In this document: piece after piece, positions 44,901 through 56,702 of the stretch
How positions within the stretch are numbered: position 1 is the stretch's first letter
Layout: each line of letters starts with the position of its first letter
From: Uloborus plumipes
Lineage: Eukaryota; Arthropoda; Arachnida; Araneae; Uloboridae
Length of the DNA stretch: 64,000 bases
Direction of reading: 5' to 3'
Assembly (NCBI GenBank): GCA_038373865.1
Contig: JAXGGA010004460.1
Coordinates: forward strand, 24,187-88,186
Program-made: the position numbers and the translations under genes
The notes under the pieces: model-generated
Told to the model about the DNA's origin: nothing
The model's database searches: none
What the model saw: the letters and a program-made list of their open reading frames with translations, nothing else

Positions 44901-47900
44901 TAAAATTCATCTTTAGAGATAAGTTCTATGTTGCTTGATGAAAATAATTTTTAATATTAAACATTGAAAAAAGAGCAATCTGATAGCCGATCATTTAATG
45001 GGGGGGGGGGGGGGAATTGTCCTCTTGGCTGTAATGTTTAAAATTAATATTTACCCAAGTCGCATCAACTCATCGGATTTTGCTTGACCGATCATCGAAC
45101 TCCTCGTAAACTGATCCCGTAACACATGATGACATCGTTCCGATCAGTATCCGAGCACTGTTTTCAATGAGCTACTTTGCATCGGAAAGCGATATCCTTC
45201 CGATCAACTTTCCCTATGAAAATAGGCCGAGCATCCAAAATTGATCCTAAATTCATTGGCACGGGACTGCACTGCTTGTAAATAGCTCCAAATCTCATCG
45301 TATTTCGAGCAAAACTCATTGGGTTTTGCTACTCGGATTCTGTTTGGCAGATAAGACATATTGGAGCAATTCCCGATGAGAACTCATCGAATCCGATCAT
45401 CGGCCGATGAGAATTTCATTGGGTTTCGATGAATGGCCGATCATCGGCCGATGAGATTATGCTGCTAGGGTATACACATAAGTTGGTGTTGTTGAGTTGC
45501 TTTTCGATAATATTATCATAGAGAAATCCTTTTCCCCACTCCCCATGTGAAAAATATCGAAATGACAGAACTGGGAAAGGGTGAAAATTCAGTATGTAAT
45601 CAATCATTAGTATTGTTTTAACCCATTCCCTGCCCCGGCCGACACACGATCGGCCGCGCACTTTGTGTAAAAACCGCTCCGGCCGACGTAGGCTCGTCCA
45701 CAGAATTTGGTTCCTAACTGGCCGCGACGATCCTGTATCGTCACAGCGAACCTAGCAGTTTTCGCTCTTGACGATCCTGTGTCGGCCGTTTTTCCAGGCA
45801 CAAACCCTGTTATCTCGCTTCTCAGCTGGGTTTTGGTGCTTTGAGGGGAGCGGTACCAAAGGTATTTTCTTTGGTCAAATGGATGTAACTTATAAGATAT
45901 TAAGAACCTGTGATCGTTATATAATTTATTTTATCGAGATTTTTCATCCTTTCACGTACTCTTAGAAAAACTAAAGAGTACAATGTCGTATGTCATGTAT
46001 CGAGTATAATGCTTTAAATCATCAGACAAAAGTTTTTTTTATTTTTTTTTTATTTTTTTTATGGAAACTTTGTTTTTTCTGCTTTCTGTTATTTAAACTC
46101 TTGATGAACAAGTGAAAAAATATTCTCTTTGAGGGGCTATTACAAGATTAATTAAAAAATAAAGGAACTAAATTAGTGTCCCCCCCCCCCCCTACTTTTT
46201 CGACTAAACCTTCTTCATTTAAAAGCTTCTTTTGCCAAATTTATCATAATTCTCCAAATTTATAAGATATTTTTTCACAATATTTTTTGTATTGTGTTTT
46301 AATTTTTTAATCATTGTATTTTAATTTTGGAACATGAAATGTTCCAAAATGTAACAGTAGTAATGCTCGTTTTGAAATTAATTTCTGATTTTAACTACAT
46401 TTTGTTGTAAGAAAATCATGTGGAAGGGGTAGCGCATGGCAAATGATTTTCTGGCTATTGCTTGAATGGAAACCTGTTCAGATGGCTTGTAAAAAGCTTT
46501 CTTGGGAGACCTCCCATAGTGTTTCTTTCTGGCATCTCCAAGCTATACGACTGAGATTAAGTGGATACGGCTTTGGGGCGAGGGGGGGGGTATATTCAAG
46601 TAAATAGTCTTTAGGGAAACGGGGGATTTGTCGCAAGTTTTGATCTTTTGTAACTGCTTATCGTTAAAATAGCTCACACGATTGAGCTACTAAAATCCGT
46701 GCACTCAAAGTGGGATATAGACTCCTATAGAAGTTAAGATAAATGGACCAACACTTAAAGATATCTCTTTGTGTTATTGGTCGCTATGTTTACAATGCAT
46801 CAAAAGTCGCCGATTCCTTCTACCCTTTTAAAAAGTCATTTACACAGCTAAGCTTTTTTTTATGATCTTGTACTAAAGCACGTCAAATGCTCTGTAAAAT
46901 TGCATTAGTTAACCTCCTTTTAAGTACCCGAATCACTTTGAATTGTCTCATTGTAAAATAACCACATGGAAGGGATTGGAGCGGCACTTTTGTTCCAATA
47001 CCACTGTCCGATTTGGTTCGGACAGCAAGCAACGGTGAGAAGTGTTCTCGTGGGAATAAGGCGACACCCCTTTCCTCTCTCCTTTTCTTTGGGATGCACC
47101 TTTGTTATGAGCAGTTTAGCAGGGCTTCATTGACAGTGCTTTCTGTAAATGTCAAAATAGAGTTCAGTTTTTGTCCTTTGTGATACCCCTATTTTTAAAA
47201 GAAAAATCTTATGCTCAAGGAATGGACTTTTGTTCCTTTCCCTGGAAGAAATAACTACATTTTAGATAAAATGAAACAACAAATGAAAGTTTTTTCGTTT
47301 GTTAGGATTCCCTTGTTCTGCTATTTGTTGCACGTAATTACTTATAGGGATATTAAAAGGGAATATGTTCCACTTTATTTTGTGAAAGCGATGAGTACTA
47401 ACACAGTTATGTTAGAATAGTAAATAAATTAGTGGAATGGTAAATAAAAAAATAAGTAAATAAATAAAAATGAGCAAAAATAAAATAATTGTAAAATGAT
47501 TGACAAAAATAAATAATGTAAAATATAAATAAATTACAGATACTTAATTGCGAGTATAGCTTTCAAGTTCATGTTCGACTGCAAAAACAACATTAAAAAC
47601 CCCGTAACAAAATGAGGAGAAAAGTGTTATCATACTGTGGCGAAATGGAACCGGTGAGTGATGCACGGAGCGGTCGCTTTGCGGCGGAAAACATTTTTCG
47701 CTTGGGTCAGTGAATGGGTTAAGCTGAGATAATTGTACAAGTAGTATTTATGAATTTGCACATGTGGAAGAAAATAATTAAGAGCAAAAAGAAAAAGAAA
47801 ATCAAGTGGGGGCAAAACATCAAGAAAAATACACTTTAACACATAAGTCCCTACATAGAAAGTTGGAACCATCATTTCCAACTTTCTTGAATGGAAGGGA

Positions 47901-50900
47901 AGTGGTTTGTTCTAGGGATGCACCGTTAAGCAAATAGGCGGATTACCGATTACTTATTAATCATAATCAGCCGATCAATCGGCTTGGCTGATTATCAATC
48001 CTTTTAACTATTATCAATATTTTTATCATTCTTACTCACTGATAAATCTGTATTCTATTTGGCCCATTATAAATAATCAGCAAAGAGGAAAATTAATCAG
48101 TGCATCCCTAGTTTATACTCAACGTAAAACATTCCAAAAAAAAGTAAAATCACGTGCACTAACATTGATTTCTCAAAGACGGAAGGAGGGGGGGGGGGCA
48201 TTTGAACCCCCCAAATTGATAGGCCTGGAAATAGAATATTCTCTTTCATCTAGTGTCATTTTTTCACTAATGGATCCAGGTATGATGTTTCTAGCATAGC
48301 ACAACAATTTTTTAATGTAATTATAATTGCGAATTCTAAAAGTTTAAAAATCTTACTTATTAAATGGCTTTAAGTGAGGATAATGCACTTGCTTCGGAAC
48401 ATATTTAGGAGGATGAATGTAGTCAAACACTGGTTCTCTCATGTCTGTTGAAAAACAAAATAAAATATTGTAATACCGAAAAACTCTCAATGAGAAGAAA
48501 ACAGAAAAGATTCAAATACCTAGAGCCAAGAGATAATACAAATTTCAATAAACTGAGGTGAAACACCCACACACACACATACAAAATTCACATAAAACTT
48601 ATGTATATATATATATGGTTCTGGTATATAAATAAACTTGTTTCCAGTTATGTCCGGGTCGAGGGGGGGGGGGAGGTGAGTTCATATGATAAAACCAGTG
48701 TAGCAGCACAATATGGCCTACCAATTTGTGAGCCCTGATGCCTGCTTTTAGCATGTATTTAGCTTTAGTTGTTAATTTTGGTATTGTAACTTTTTATATT
48801 AATATATTAGGTATATATATATATATATATATATAAACCCATGTAATTCAACTACATCATTTAATTATATACAGATAAACAGATGAATAGCAATCAACGT
48901 ATGTAACAGTTTAACTCCTTTATAATGAGTTGATGTATCGAAAATTCATATTTGATGAGAAAATCCAAAATTCTAGGCAAACAATCATGCCAATGTTAGT
49001 ACTGTTGAGCTTTTGCAGCCAGGACCTGGTAAGAGCATGATCATATGGATCCGTGAAACTGGGCAGAATTTTAGCGACATTAAAATAAGGTGACATTACT
49101 TGTTTTCCACCCTTTCTTAGATTTATTAATATATTTTTACTAAAAAGTGCACACATTTTTTTGGGGATAGCGTCACTTTTTTTACCATGACTTGGGCAAT
49201 ACTTTGGCTTGATTAAGCCTTGATTGTAGCTGAAATTCAAGCTAAAGAAGATGAAAAAATTAAAGAAAACAACAATGATATTCTCAATTGTGAAGAATTT
49301 CAGGCTGAACTACCACCCACACATTTGACGGGTTTTGAGTTCGCAAAAAAAAAAATCGAAATTTTTTTAACCAGGAGTGCTAATAACAATATTTTTGGGC
49401 AATAAGTATTCTCTTAAAAACAGCACAAGAAAGACCTAATGAGACAGTAACTTAACATTTTTAAAGGTGTACATAAATAAGAAAAAGCTTTTATGAGCAC
49501 TTAATCATGTGGTCTCTTCAGGCTCATAATAAGCGAATTTTACTGTACTTTACAAATACACAATTTTCATTTACTTAAACATAAGCTAGAGACTTTTAAG
49601 ATTATAATAAACTGTGCATACCAAAATAATCAATAACTTTTATTTAAGTTCAAGTTTATACTTTTTGAAACAATAAAAAAAGTAAAACTTACTTAAAACA
49701 TTGTGAAAAAAATCTGTCAAGCTTTTGTCCCAAGTACACTGAAAAAATGCTAGCCCAGCTGGAGTAATATGATCTTGATATTCTTTGTAGAAGTCAAATG
49801 TTTTGAATGTTCTTTCTTTTAAACTAAGACTAAAATTAAAGAACAAAATAGCATTAATGCGGAACTGCATGGATAGATAAATTCACCACTCAGCAATAAA
49901 ACAGTTCATTACACATAAGAAAAAACTTTTTTTCAAATCTCTATATTCAATAAACAGTGACACAAACAATTCATCATAAAAATGAAATATGTTGCACGTG
50001 CATTTAGAGTATACATAAGTTTACGTGAAAAAAAAAGTTTGAAAAATCGAAGAAAGCTGAAAGATAACAAAAATTTCAGGCAATATTTTTAAAAATGGGA
50101 GACAATTATAGCAAAATGATCTAAATTACAAATAACAGGTGTCTAAAAATTTACACAAGGTTTGAATTAAATAAAAAATTAATAAAGTTAATGTTGAAAC
50201 CAAAAGAGAGTTCAACATTACTTTTTTCTTTTGGTGCAACCAAAAAATGAAAGGGGGGGGGGCAGTTTGACAGCTGACAATTAGGATTAATAAATATACA
50301 GGACTACATGAAAGAATGTGTTTTTATTATTAAACAATCCCGTTTCTGCTTAAGAAATTTTCTCGTTATGCACTCTCTTGTTTTGGTGCTCAGATTTGGG
50401 CCTGTATTATGCGATTTAACACCATTGAATTTATTTCTGTGGGGTTATTTGAAGTCCAAGGAATATACCAATATGCTCACATCTACTCAGCCAATGCATT
50501 AAAGAGGATTTCCTTGCATCAACAAAAGTTGGCCACATTTATGCAAGAAGATCACAGAAATTGTCAATAAATAAATAAATAAATAAATAAATAAAATAAA
50601 GAAATAAAATGAGTGCAAATGTGCCAGGAAAAAGCTGTGGAGGTCTTCTGCGTTATGCACTATTCCACACAAAACCTTATTCTATGTACTCTGTGTTTCA
50701 AGGGAGTACAAAATATAGTAGAGGAAAAAATGTGTCGTTAAGACACACAATAAAAGTGATTGGACATGGATTTTATACTCGGGGGCGCAGCCCAGAAGGA
50801 TTTTCTTGGATAAAATATCTTCCAGAATGCTGGCTCTTAAGACACATTACTAATTCCAACATGTTAATATATTTACAAGTGAGGACCAAAAACCTGGTCT

Positions 50901-53900
50901 TTAGGCAGAGTCTTAGGAAAAATAATTGACTGCTACTTCATAACCCCAAAATCAGTCTGACTCCAACTCTGCAACTATGTCAAAATCCCCAGCGAGGGGA
51001 AAATTTGGGTAACATCCCTGCTCAGGATAAGTAACTAGGAAACATTACTAGTAAAATTGTCTGTGAGTGAGATTCAGGGACACTATGATGCATTCTCGCA
51101 GTTCAAGTACTGAAATAGAAAATTCAATCAGTTTTGACTACGCAAAAGGGAAACACAGACATTGTGTTCATTTGCCAGGCTATTTCTAGATTAAAGCTAA
51201 AATTATAGTTAAATTCAGGATGCTTTCAAGCAAATTTACATTGCTAAACCATGCTATCAAATTGTGAATGTCACAAATATGTAATAATAAACCAGTGATA
51301 GAAATAAACGGTTGTTAGTCGCATTGTGCAACCAAAATTTTTGATTTTACATTTAGAATTCCAACTTTATGTGCTAAATTTGACGCCTAAAGTTTTGGAT
51401 CACATTTAAACCTTTTTTTCTCTCAACTCATTTTAACTATGACTTGTAGAACAAATTTGAAAAATAATTTTGAAATGCAAATGATTTTGTCTTTCAAAAA
51501 TCATCTTCTTTTTTATGTTACAGATAATATGCTAGTGCAGTATTTCAGTTTAATAAATATTTTTTAGCTTCGAATAGTTATATGTTCATTAAAAATGGCA
51601 CTTAAGTTGTTCATTTTGATGCCTAAAAACTTATTCACGGCATCATCATGATTCTTAAATTTAGATTCTTATTTCTAACACTGCAGTGAAATAAAGTTGT
51701 ACTGAATACTGATTTAGTGCATTGATAATCAAAAACACAGATAAAAAAGAAGGGAAGAAATTAAATAATAGTAGCAAGCAAAATTTGCAAAATGTAATTT
51801 AGTCACTTACCAAGGAGCTGTTTTCTTTATGGTTGTAAAATCAAGTTCTTTGTCTTGTTTGTACAAAACAAACACAAGCCTGTGATATCCAGTACCCCTC
51901 ATCGGAAAAGGTCTCAAGTAATCACAAATTGTATCTCCCTTCTGTAAATCATTACCTTTAATATTTCCCCTGAAATTGAAGGATAAACAACCATAAATTT
52001 TGTCATGAATTTCAAAAGAACAAAATATTACTCTTTCCCAACAAAGAACAAGTAACAGTCAAACCTGTCTTTCTCTAATTTTACTGGGCAGCAGAAAAAT
52101 TCGAGATAAGGAGATTTTGAGATATAGAGGTTTTGGTGAAGCCGAAAAAGTTAGCTATTGGAACAGAAGCAAGAGTTAACAGATTCCTTTGCATTGATGC
52201 TGTTGAACATGTGCCCTCCCCCCCCCCCCCCCCCACACACACGCACACTGATTATATCCTTCACTTATTTTAGCGATTATATCGAAAATGAGTTCATGCA
52301 GATTTTAAAGGTCGAAAATTATCTTTCAATGAATGCCATACAAAAATGTGGAGGTTATTATTTTATTCATCCCCAATTGAAACAATTTGAATATTAGTAG
52401 GTCATAAGTAGGTAATTCCTGGGCTACATGTCTCACAAGATATTTGTAGGACTATCTGACACCTGATATTAGGAAGAATTTTCTGTTTCTCCCAGTTCTG
52501 TTGTTGTTACTGATCACTGAAAGTAAGTTTAGGTAAAATTTGAGATATAGAGGTTTTCAGCAAAATTTATACAAGATAAATATGAGAAATAGAATTGAAT
52601 TTTTACAAAAAAATCAGGAAATTGAAACATTTGGCCACAGAAAGATTTTTGAGACATGCAAGTTCGAGTTAACAGGTTTGACTTAACCCTAGAAACATTT
52701 ATTTAAGTAGAAATCAAGTTGATAATACTTTTCACCTAATTGATCCCAATTTTATGCACTGTAGTTTCTTTATCAGGACATACCAAATGAATAGCGTAAT
52801 AATGAAAACAAGAAGTTAAGTCAAGAGGAAGCAATCTAAAGAGTGCAGTGAAGCATTTTTTCAATGCATAAATTATTTATTCTAGCTTTCCCATTATAAA
52901 AAACCGATGATTTCAAGTCTCTCAAAATTTTAAGAAACATTGCCAAATTTAAAAACATGGAAGGTACATTGCGACTTCGCTGTCTGCATGTGGCAGAACA
53001 TCATTTGAGGAGCCCCCCCCCCCCTTATTTAACAGATCTTTTTCATTTCTCACCATTACTTCATTAATTGGTCACTTTTCTTGAAACCTCGGCAGATTTT
53101 AATTTTCCATATTTCAGTAATGAGGAGACATAAGCAAATAATTTATCCATCCTGAAACATGTTTCTCATTTCTCTTTGGACTTCTATTTATTTGGATTTT
53201 TTTATTATTGTACTATCTTATGATTCAATAGCTAGACTCAGAACTAAACACTTAAAAGGCATGACAATTTCTGCAGACAGGCAAAGGAGCTATATCAAAT
53301 TTTGTCCTCACTGCCCTGATAACATCTAACTATCTCCTAAGCACATCCTCAGTTGTCCAACAATGCTTGCCAAACTCCTAAGCATCGGCATTGAGGATCC
53401 TGAGTAACTTCTTCTTTCAAACAAAGCTGTAGATGTCACTGGGGCGTCTTCAACAGCTTCAGAGACATTTAGGCCTTTTGCAACTTTTCATGGACAAGAC
53501 ATTATCACATCACCGTCATATAGTTCCGTAGTTTGCAGCTATTTTCACTTCAAAAACAAATGTTCTATTTCATGTACTTAATAAGCAATGCAAAGAGAAG
53601 CATCAAAAAGGGGTGTTAAAAAGACTTACACAAACCAATGGAGATACTCAGCATTTGGATCCAATAAATGTCCATCAAGGTTTGTTAAAACAAGTGTCCA
53701 CAAGCTATCTGGTTCACTGGGGAATGAGACGTTAGGGACATCTTTAGCCTAATAATATTACATGGAATAAAAATACTATATCAGAAAAATTGCAAAAATA
53801 AATATCAAACAAACATTTTATAGGTTTTCCACAACTGAGTGCACACTCTGAAAATTTGCTGAGTTGCAAACATTCCAAAATTTTGAAGAAGTAAACTCTA

Positions 53901-56702
53901 ACTAAGAATAAATTCTATTTCAAGTTGAACAGCTTAAAGCAATGGTGATCAATGTTTTTTCACAAGAGGGTTGCATCTCATGTTAAGGTGATCTTATAGG
54001 TGTAGCAGAAGGCAGAATACATGATTTTTTTAAAATAGTTTTTCTAAATAACAGGTATACATTAGAAAAGCAATAATACTACAAACCAAGGATTATTGTT
54101 ATCATTACTCGATGATTATTTTAATGCCCCTGTTTCACTAAAGCTATTGTTACCATTACTCAATCTCTGAAAACTTGGCTTCAACTTTGTGCCACAGTGA
54201 GCAATTGCAGTTTTCAATTTGTAACTTTGAACAAAACAACGGGTGACAAGGGTCAGTTTTGTTGGGCTTACGTAGCCGGTAAGCCGTAGGTTCAGCACAA
54301 CTGGATTAAAGGAAAACATTATAGTATTACAGTCGAACTCTATAAATTCGAACATGCTTAAGACAAACAACATTTCTGATCCCCACCCCATTGCTTGCTA
54401 TGAATTGTTCAGATAAGACAAACACGGTTAAGACGAATTGATTCTGAAGTTCCCTTTGAGTTTATTTTAACAAAGTGTATTCAAATGATTCAATTTCAGT
54501 ATCAAAAAAATTAAACTATTCAAACAAAATGTATGGTAATGAAAAGATAAAATAAATTACCTCAAATGATTCCAAGATGTTTCCCATACACACTGGAGAA
54601 ATAGTTTCCTCATCAAAATTAAATGAAACATCTAAAGGCACACATGGCATAAAATACCCATGATCAAATAAATGGTGAAAAATTCCATAATGATCAGCAA
54701 TACTTTTAAGATGAGAAAATCCTTCTTTTTTCTTCCAATCATTTTGAACTTGTGAGATGTCAATTTTCACTGAAGAAGAAAAATGTTGCAATAAAAATCT
54801 TGTTGAAATTATAACCATTTGCTAATCAGACTGGTACTGTAACAGAAATAAATCTTTGCTGTCAGTAGGGTATTTTTAAGTAGCAATTTCTAAGAATATT
54901 TTGTCTGCTAATATGATACATTATATCATTATTTGTCATATCCAGTGGCGTACTCGGGGGGTGGGCTGATAGGGCTGCAGTCCCCTCCAAAATTTCCCAA
55001 ACAAGTTTTAAAATTTTTAGCTAAAATTGTTTACCTATTTTTATTTATTTATTTTTCCTTTCTTGCTGAAATCAAGATATGAGAATTTTTTTAAAAAGAA
55101 AATGAAAAATGGGGCAAAATTAAAAGGCAAAAAAATTAATTCCTTCTTCTTTTAATTTCTCAATTTTACTATATGGGACGTGTATGGTTATCTTATAATT
55201 CAACTATGTTAATATTTATTCCAAATATGTCTCGGAAACACCGATTAATGCTTATTCATTCATCTAGTTAAATAAATTTCAACACATGTGTGATTGAAAC
55301 CCAATACAGTCGAAGCTCATTATAACGACCAGACGCTATAAAGACCATCCTAATGTAACGACCGGTGAGAAAACCCCCAACTGTATCCCAATATACTCTA
55401 TGTTCTACCTCTCTATAGCGACCACTCGTTATAAAGACCGTTTTCTGTAGAACGGAGACGGTCGTTATATCAAGCGTCGACTGTATTAGGAGTATAGTAA
55501 AAAAATGACAAAATTTATATTATTAAAGCTCAAATTTGCACAAACAGTGCACGCTCTTCTTTAAGGAACACCTTCTTCAATAAAGGTTTTCAAATTTCAA
55601 TTTCATTATTTTCTATTTTCATCCAAACGCTTTACTTCTCGACAAAAATTATAATGATAAAAAATATTTTCTATTGATGCATTTTTGTCATCTGACATTA
55701 GCATTGATATCAGAAATTTGAAAAATTTACTTTCCTTAGCTACATTTTATGAGGTGCTCCGCCCCCTTCTCTCAAAGAGTCTCGGCTCAGCCAGCCCCCC
55801 TGAAATGATTTGTCTGCGTACGCTGCTGATCATTTCCATGTCTTCTTAAGAAAAAATTATAAGGAATTTCACTGAAGATGAGAATAATTTTTTTTTCATC
55901 ATTAGATAATGAGAAGTAACTTCCCTTAAATATGATAATAAAATATAAATTAAATAAAAAATAAAATTTTCAACTTCCTAGATGGTTACGATTTAAAAAC
56001 AAAAAAGACGGAAATCAATGAAAATTATTACCCCTGATGTGTAGATAAGCAAATGTGAAAATTAATTATTTTTCTGATTAAAAAAATTACTCTTCAGAAA
56101 AGAAAATTACTCTAACACTGATTTTATAAAATTCATTTTCAATATAGTCAAGTTTTCAGGACAGATTTCAAGATAAATAATACTCTATTGAGCATCTAAA
56201 AGTACCAATAAAATTCAAAGCCAGATAGTCATCAGAAAGGTGTTTACTTATTTCGCCTTCTTTTAACATTCGAACTTTACTATCCGCCACATTCTTGTGC
56301 CAGCTTAAACGATCCTTCAGGGACACTTTTTGCTTTGCCTCAGAAGGAAACCCAATATCAACTTTCGCACCTAACACTGGATCCGGAGCATTCATTTCTA
56401 GAAGAAAAAAAAACACGTAAGAAATGAACACTCATATATAATCAACAGCATTTTTTTAAGAAAATAGAAAAAGAAATACCGGCTAATCGTTCTGCTAATG
56501 ATGGAATTTCTTCCAACGGTTTCAAAACATTTCTTCTATAATCATCACGCCGCTGAATATATTCATTAGTGGGCAGGACCCTTTTATAATATCCCAGAAA
56601 TCTAGAATCTTTATATCGCTTAAAAGTTAGAAAAATTTCTTTAATGCGTTGTTTGGTTGTTGCTGATTTAACAGTCTTTCCAGCTGCGTAAACGGCAGAC
56701 AT
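41712..56702 (-). CDS. mRpL38: Mitochondrial large ribosomal subunit protein L38, eight exons
   Basis: Eight minus-strand exons (56702-56480, 56397-56206, 54769-54561, 53748-53630, 51969-51811, 49829-49693, 48444-48357, 41997-41712) all have GT..AG borders and join in frame to 1,413 nt, 470 residues plus stop. The product belongs to the PEBP-fold ribosomal protein family. [13 protein letters not shown] at about 79-91 and ADHYGIF at about 160 match the N-terminal part of mammalian MRPL38. The PEBP core follows: [15 protein letters not shown] at about 219-233, then [35 protein letters not shown] and [12 protein letters not shown], then [17 protein letters not shown]. The C-terminal extension of about 90 residues is longer than in mammals (about 380 residues). 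The protein acts in the mitochondrial ribosome near the central protuberance. An N-terminal import signal is likely but not obvious. No frame break was found, so the gene looks functional. The start is the first ATG of an open 74-codon exon; an upstream non-coding exon cannot be excluded. Confidence 0.95.
42139..42332. mobile_element. 194-bp hAT MITE in mRpL38 intron 7
   Basis: The ends CAGGCGCGGATCCAG and the inverse CAAGGGCAGATCCAA are flanked by perfect 8-bp copies of TATGTACT (42131-42138 and 42333-42340). Non-coding. Confidence 0.92.
42784..44854. mobile_element. 2.1-kb element with CAGGGCTCG ends in intron 7
   Basis: The ends CAGGGCTCGTAGTAGAC and the inverse CAGGGCTCGCATTCCCC share nine terminal bases. 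Inside both ends lie repeats of AATTTTAGGGG or TTTTAGGAA. ATATTA-type flanks are identical over six bases (ATTATA at 42778-42783 and 44855-44860), which is short for a hAT duplication. No transposase is recognised in the interior. Confidence 0.7.
45051..45474. mobile_element. MITE with CTCATCGG subterminal repeats
   Basis: The left end TACCCAAGTCGCATCAACTC and the inverse of the right end TACCCTAGCAGCATAATCTC match over about 75%. CTCATCGG follows in both. The interior repeats the palindromic string GATCATCGGCCGATGAG near its right end. No coding capacity. A TA target is possible. Confidence 0.7.
45622..47718. mobile_element. piggyBac-like non-autonomous element, TTAA flanks
   Basis: CCCATTCCCTG at the left and the inverse CCCATTCACTG at the right are flanked by TTAA at 45618-45621 and 47719-47722. 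TTAA targets with CCC termini define piggyBac-type elements. The first 180 bp are GC-rich with repeats of CGGCCGAC and GACGATCCTGT. No transposase was recognised in the 2.1-kb body, which includes 13-C and poly-G tracts (46180-46192, near 46581). Confidence 0.75.
47913..48110. mobile_element. 198-bp hAT MITE in intron 7
   Basis: TAGGGATGCACCG and the inverse TAGGGATGCACTG form the termini, a common hAT end type. The flanks GTTTGTTC and GTTTATAC agree at six of eight positions. The interior has repeated CCGAT / AATCAGCC motifs. Non-coding. Confidence 0.8.
48357..48444 (-). CDS. mRpL38: mRpL38 exon 7 (residues 347-375)
   Basis: The acceptor is TTTTTCAACAG and the donor TAA|GTAAGA. It encodes [18 protein letters not shown] and PHLKPFN. 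It was too short for an open-frame listing and was found by the phase and the family motif. Confidence 0.93.
48612..48834. repeat. (AT)n microsatellites in intron 6
   Basis: (TA)n runs are at about 48604-48616 and 48813-48834, with an 11-G tract between them at 48663-48673. A (CA)n run lies just upstream at about 48568-48579. Confidence 0.85.
48905..49549. mobile_element. Degenerate pogo/Tigger-like element in intron 6
   Basis: The left ACAGTTTAACTCCTTTATAA and the inverse of the right ACAGTAAAATTCGCTTATTA agree at about two thirds of positions and both continue with TGAG. A plus-strand frame at 49220-49405 (acidic stretch, then [19 protein letters not shown]) resembles the tail of Tigger transposases only loosely. 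This is a tentative call. Confidence 0.45.
49693..49829 (-). CDS. mRpL38: mRpL38 exon 6 (residues 301-346)
   Basis: The acceptor is TTTAATTTTAG and the donor TAA|GTAAGT. It encodes [20 protein letters not shown] and [20 protein letters not shown], nearly the same as vertebrate MRPL38 in this part. Confidence 0.95.
50340..50570 (+). pseudogene. Mariner/IS630-type transposase fragment in intron 5
   Basis: The frame from 50308 contains [20 protein letters not shown] followed by a stop, and after it [20 protein letters not shown] in the neighbouring reading. This corresponds to the PDLTPLDFFLWGYLK block around the third catalytic residue in one lineage of mariner-like transposases. The catalytic D is replaced by N (LTPLNLF). 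Only about 75 codons remain and no ends were found. Confidence 0.65.
51811..51969 (-). CDS. mRpL38: mRpL38 exon 5 (residues 248-300)
   Basis: The acceptor is CAATTTCAG and the donor TTG|GTAAGT. It encodes [20 protein letters not shown], then [20 protein letters not shown], the GxHR segment of the PEBP fold. Confidence 0.95.
52056..52683. mobile_element. pogo/Tigger-like element in intron 4
   Basis: The ends CAGTCAAACCTGTC and the inverse AGTCAAACCTGTTA match, flanked by TAA at both sides. The interior repeats GAGATATAGAGGTTTT (52121 and 52542). A 17-C tract lies at 52218-52234. No intact gene. Confidence 0.65.
53630..53748 (-). CDS. mRpL38: mRpL38 exon 4 (residues 209-247)
   Basis: The acceptor is TATTATTAG and the donor TGT|GTAAGT. 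It encodes the PEBP stretch [20 protein letters not shown] followed by YLHWF. Confidence 0.95.
54561..54769 (-). CDS. mRpL38: mRpL38 exon 3 (residues 139-208)
   Basis: The acceptor is TTCTTCTTCAG and the donor GAG|GTAATT. It encodes [15 protein letters not shown], then [16 protein letters not shown] and [20 protein letters not shown], matching the MRPL38 region before the PEBP core. Confidence 0.93.
54943..55828. mobile_element. hAT-type element in intron 2 (short copy)
   Basis: The ends CAGTGGCGTACTCGG and the inverse CAGCAGCGTACGCAGACAAA match the longer copy at 9772-11932 in opposite orientation. The flanks GTCATATC and ATCATTTC agree at six of eight positions. A pogo-like MITE (55307-55483) is nested inside. 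Non-coding. Confidence 0.75.
55307..55483. mobile_element. pogo/Tigger-like MITE, TA flanks
   Basis: The ends CAGTCGAAGCTCATTATAAC and the inverse CAGTCGACGCTTGATATAAC are flanked by TA on both sides. The interior repeats TATAACGACC / TATAAAGACC. The same end type occurs at 16371-16540, and a half element (CAGTCGAACTCTATAAATTC) lies at about 54330. Confidence 0.88.
56206..56397 (-). CDS. mRpL38: mRpL38 exon 2 (residues 75-138)
   Basis: The acceptor is TTCTTCTAG. The exon encodes [20 protein letters not shown] through [10 protein letters not shown] and ends at G|GTACTT. The IDIG(L/F)P motif is the recognisable MRPL38 feature. Confidence 0.9.
56480..56702 (-). CDS. mRpL38: mRpL38 exon 1 (residues 1-74)
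   Basis: Begins [20 protein letters not shown] and ends PSLAERLA, with one base of the next codon. The donor is G|GTATTT. Intron 1 is only 82 bp. The N-terminus is basic and hydroxylated, compatible with mitochondrial import. This exon is the least conserved part; its link to exon 2 rests on phase (G|AA) and splice sites. Confidence 0.8.

Noticed and set aside
50609..50929. 106-codon reading frame in mRpL38 intron 5
   Set aside because: No recognisable domain, and it lies inside an intron next to a transposase fragment.
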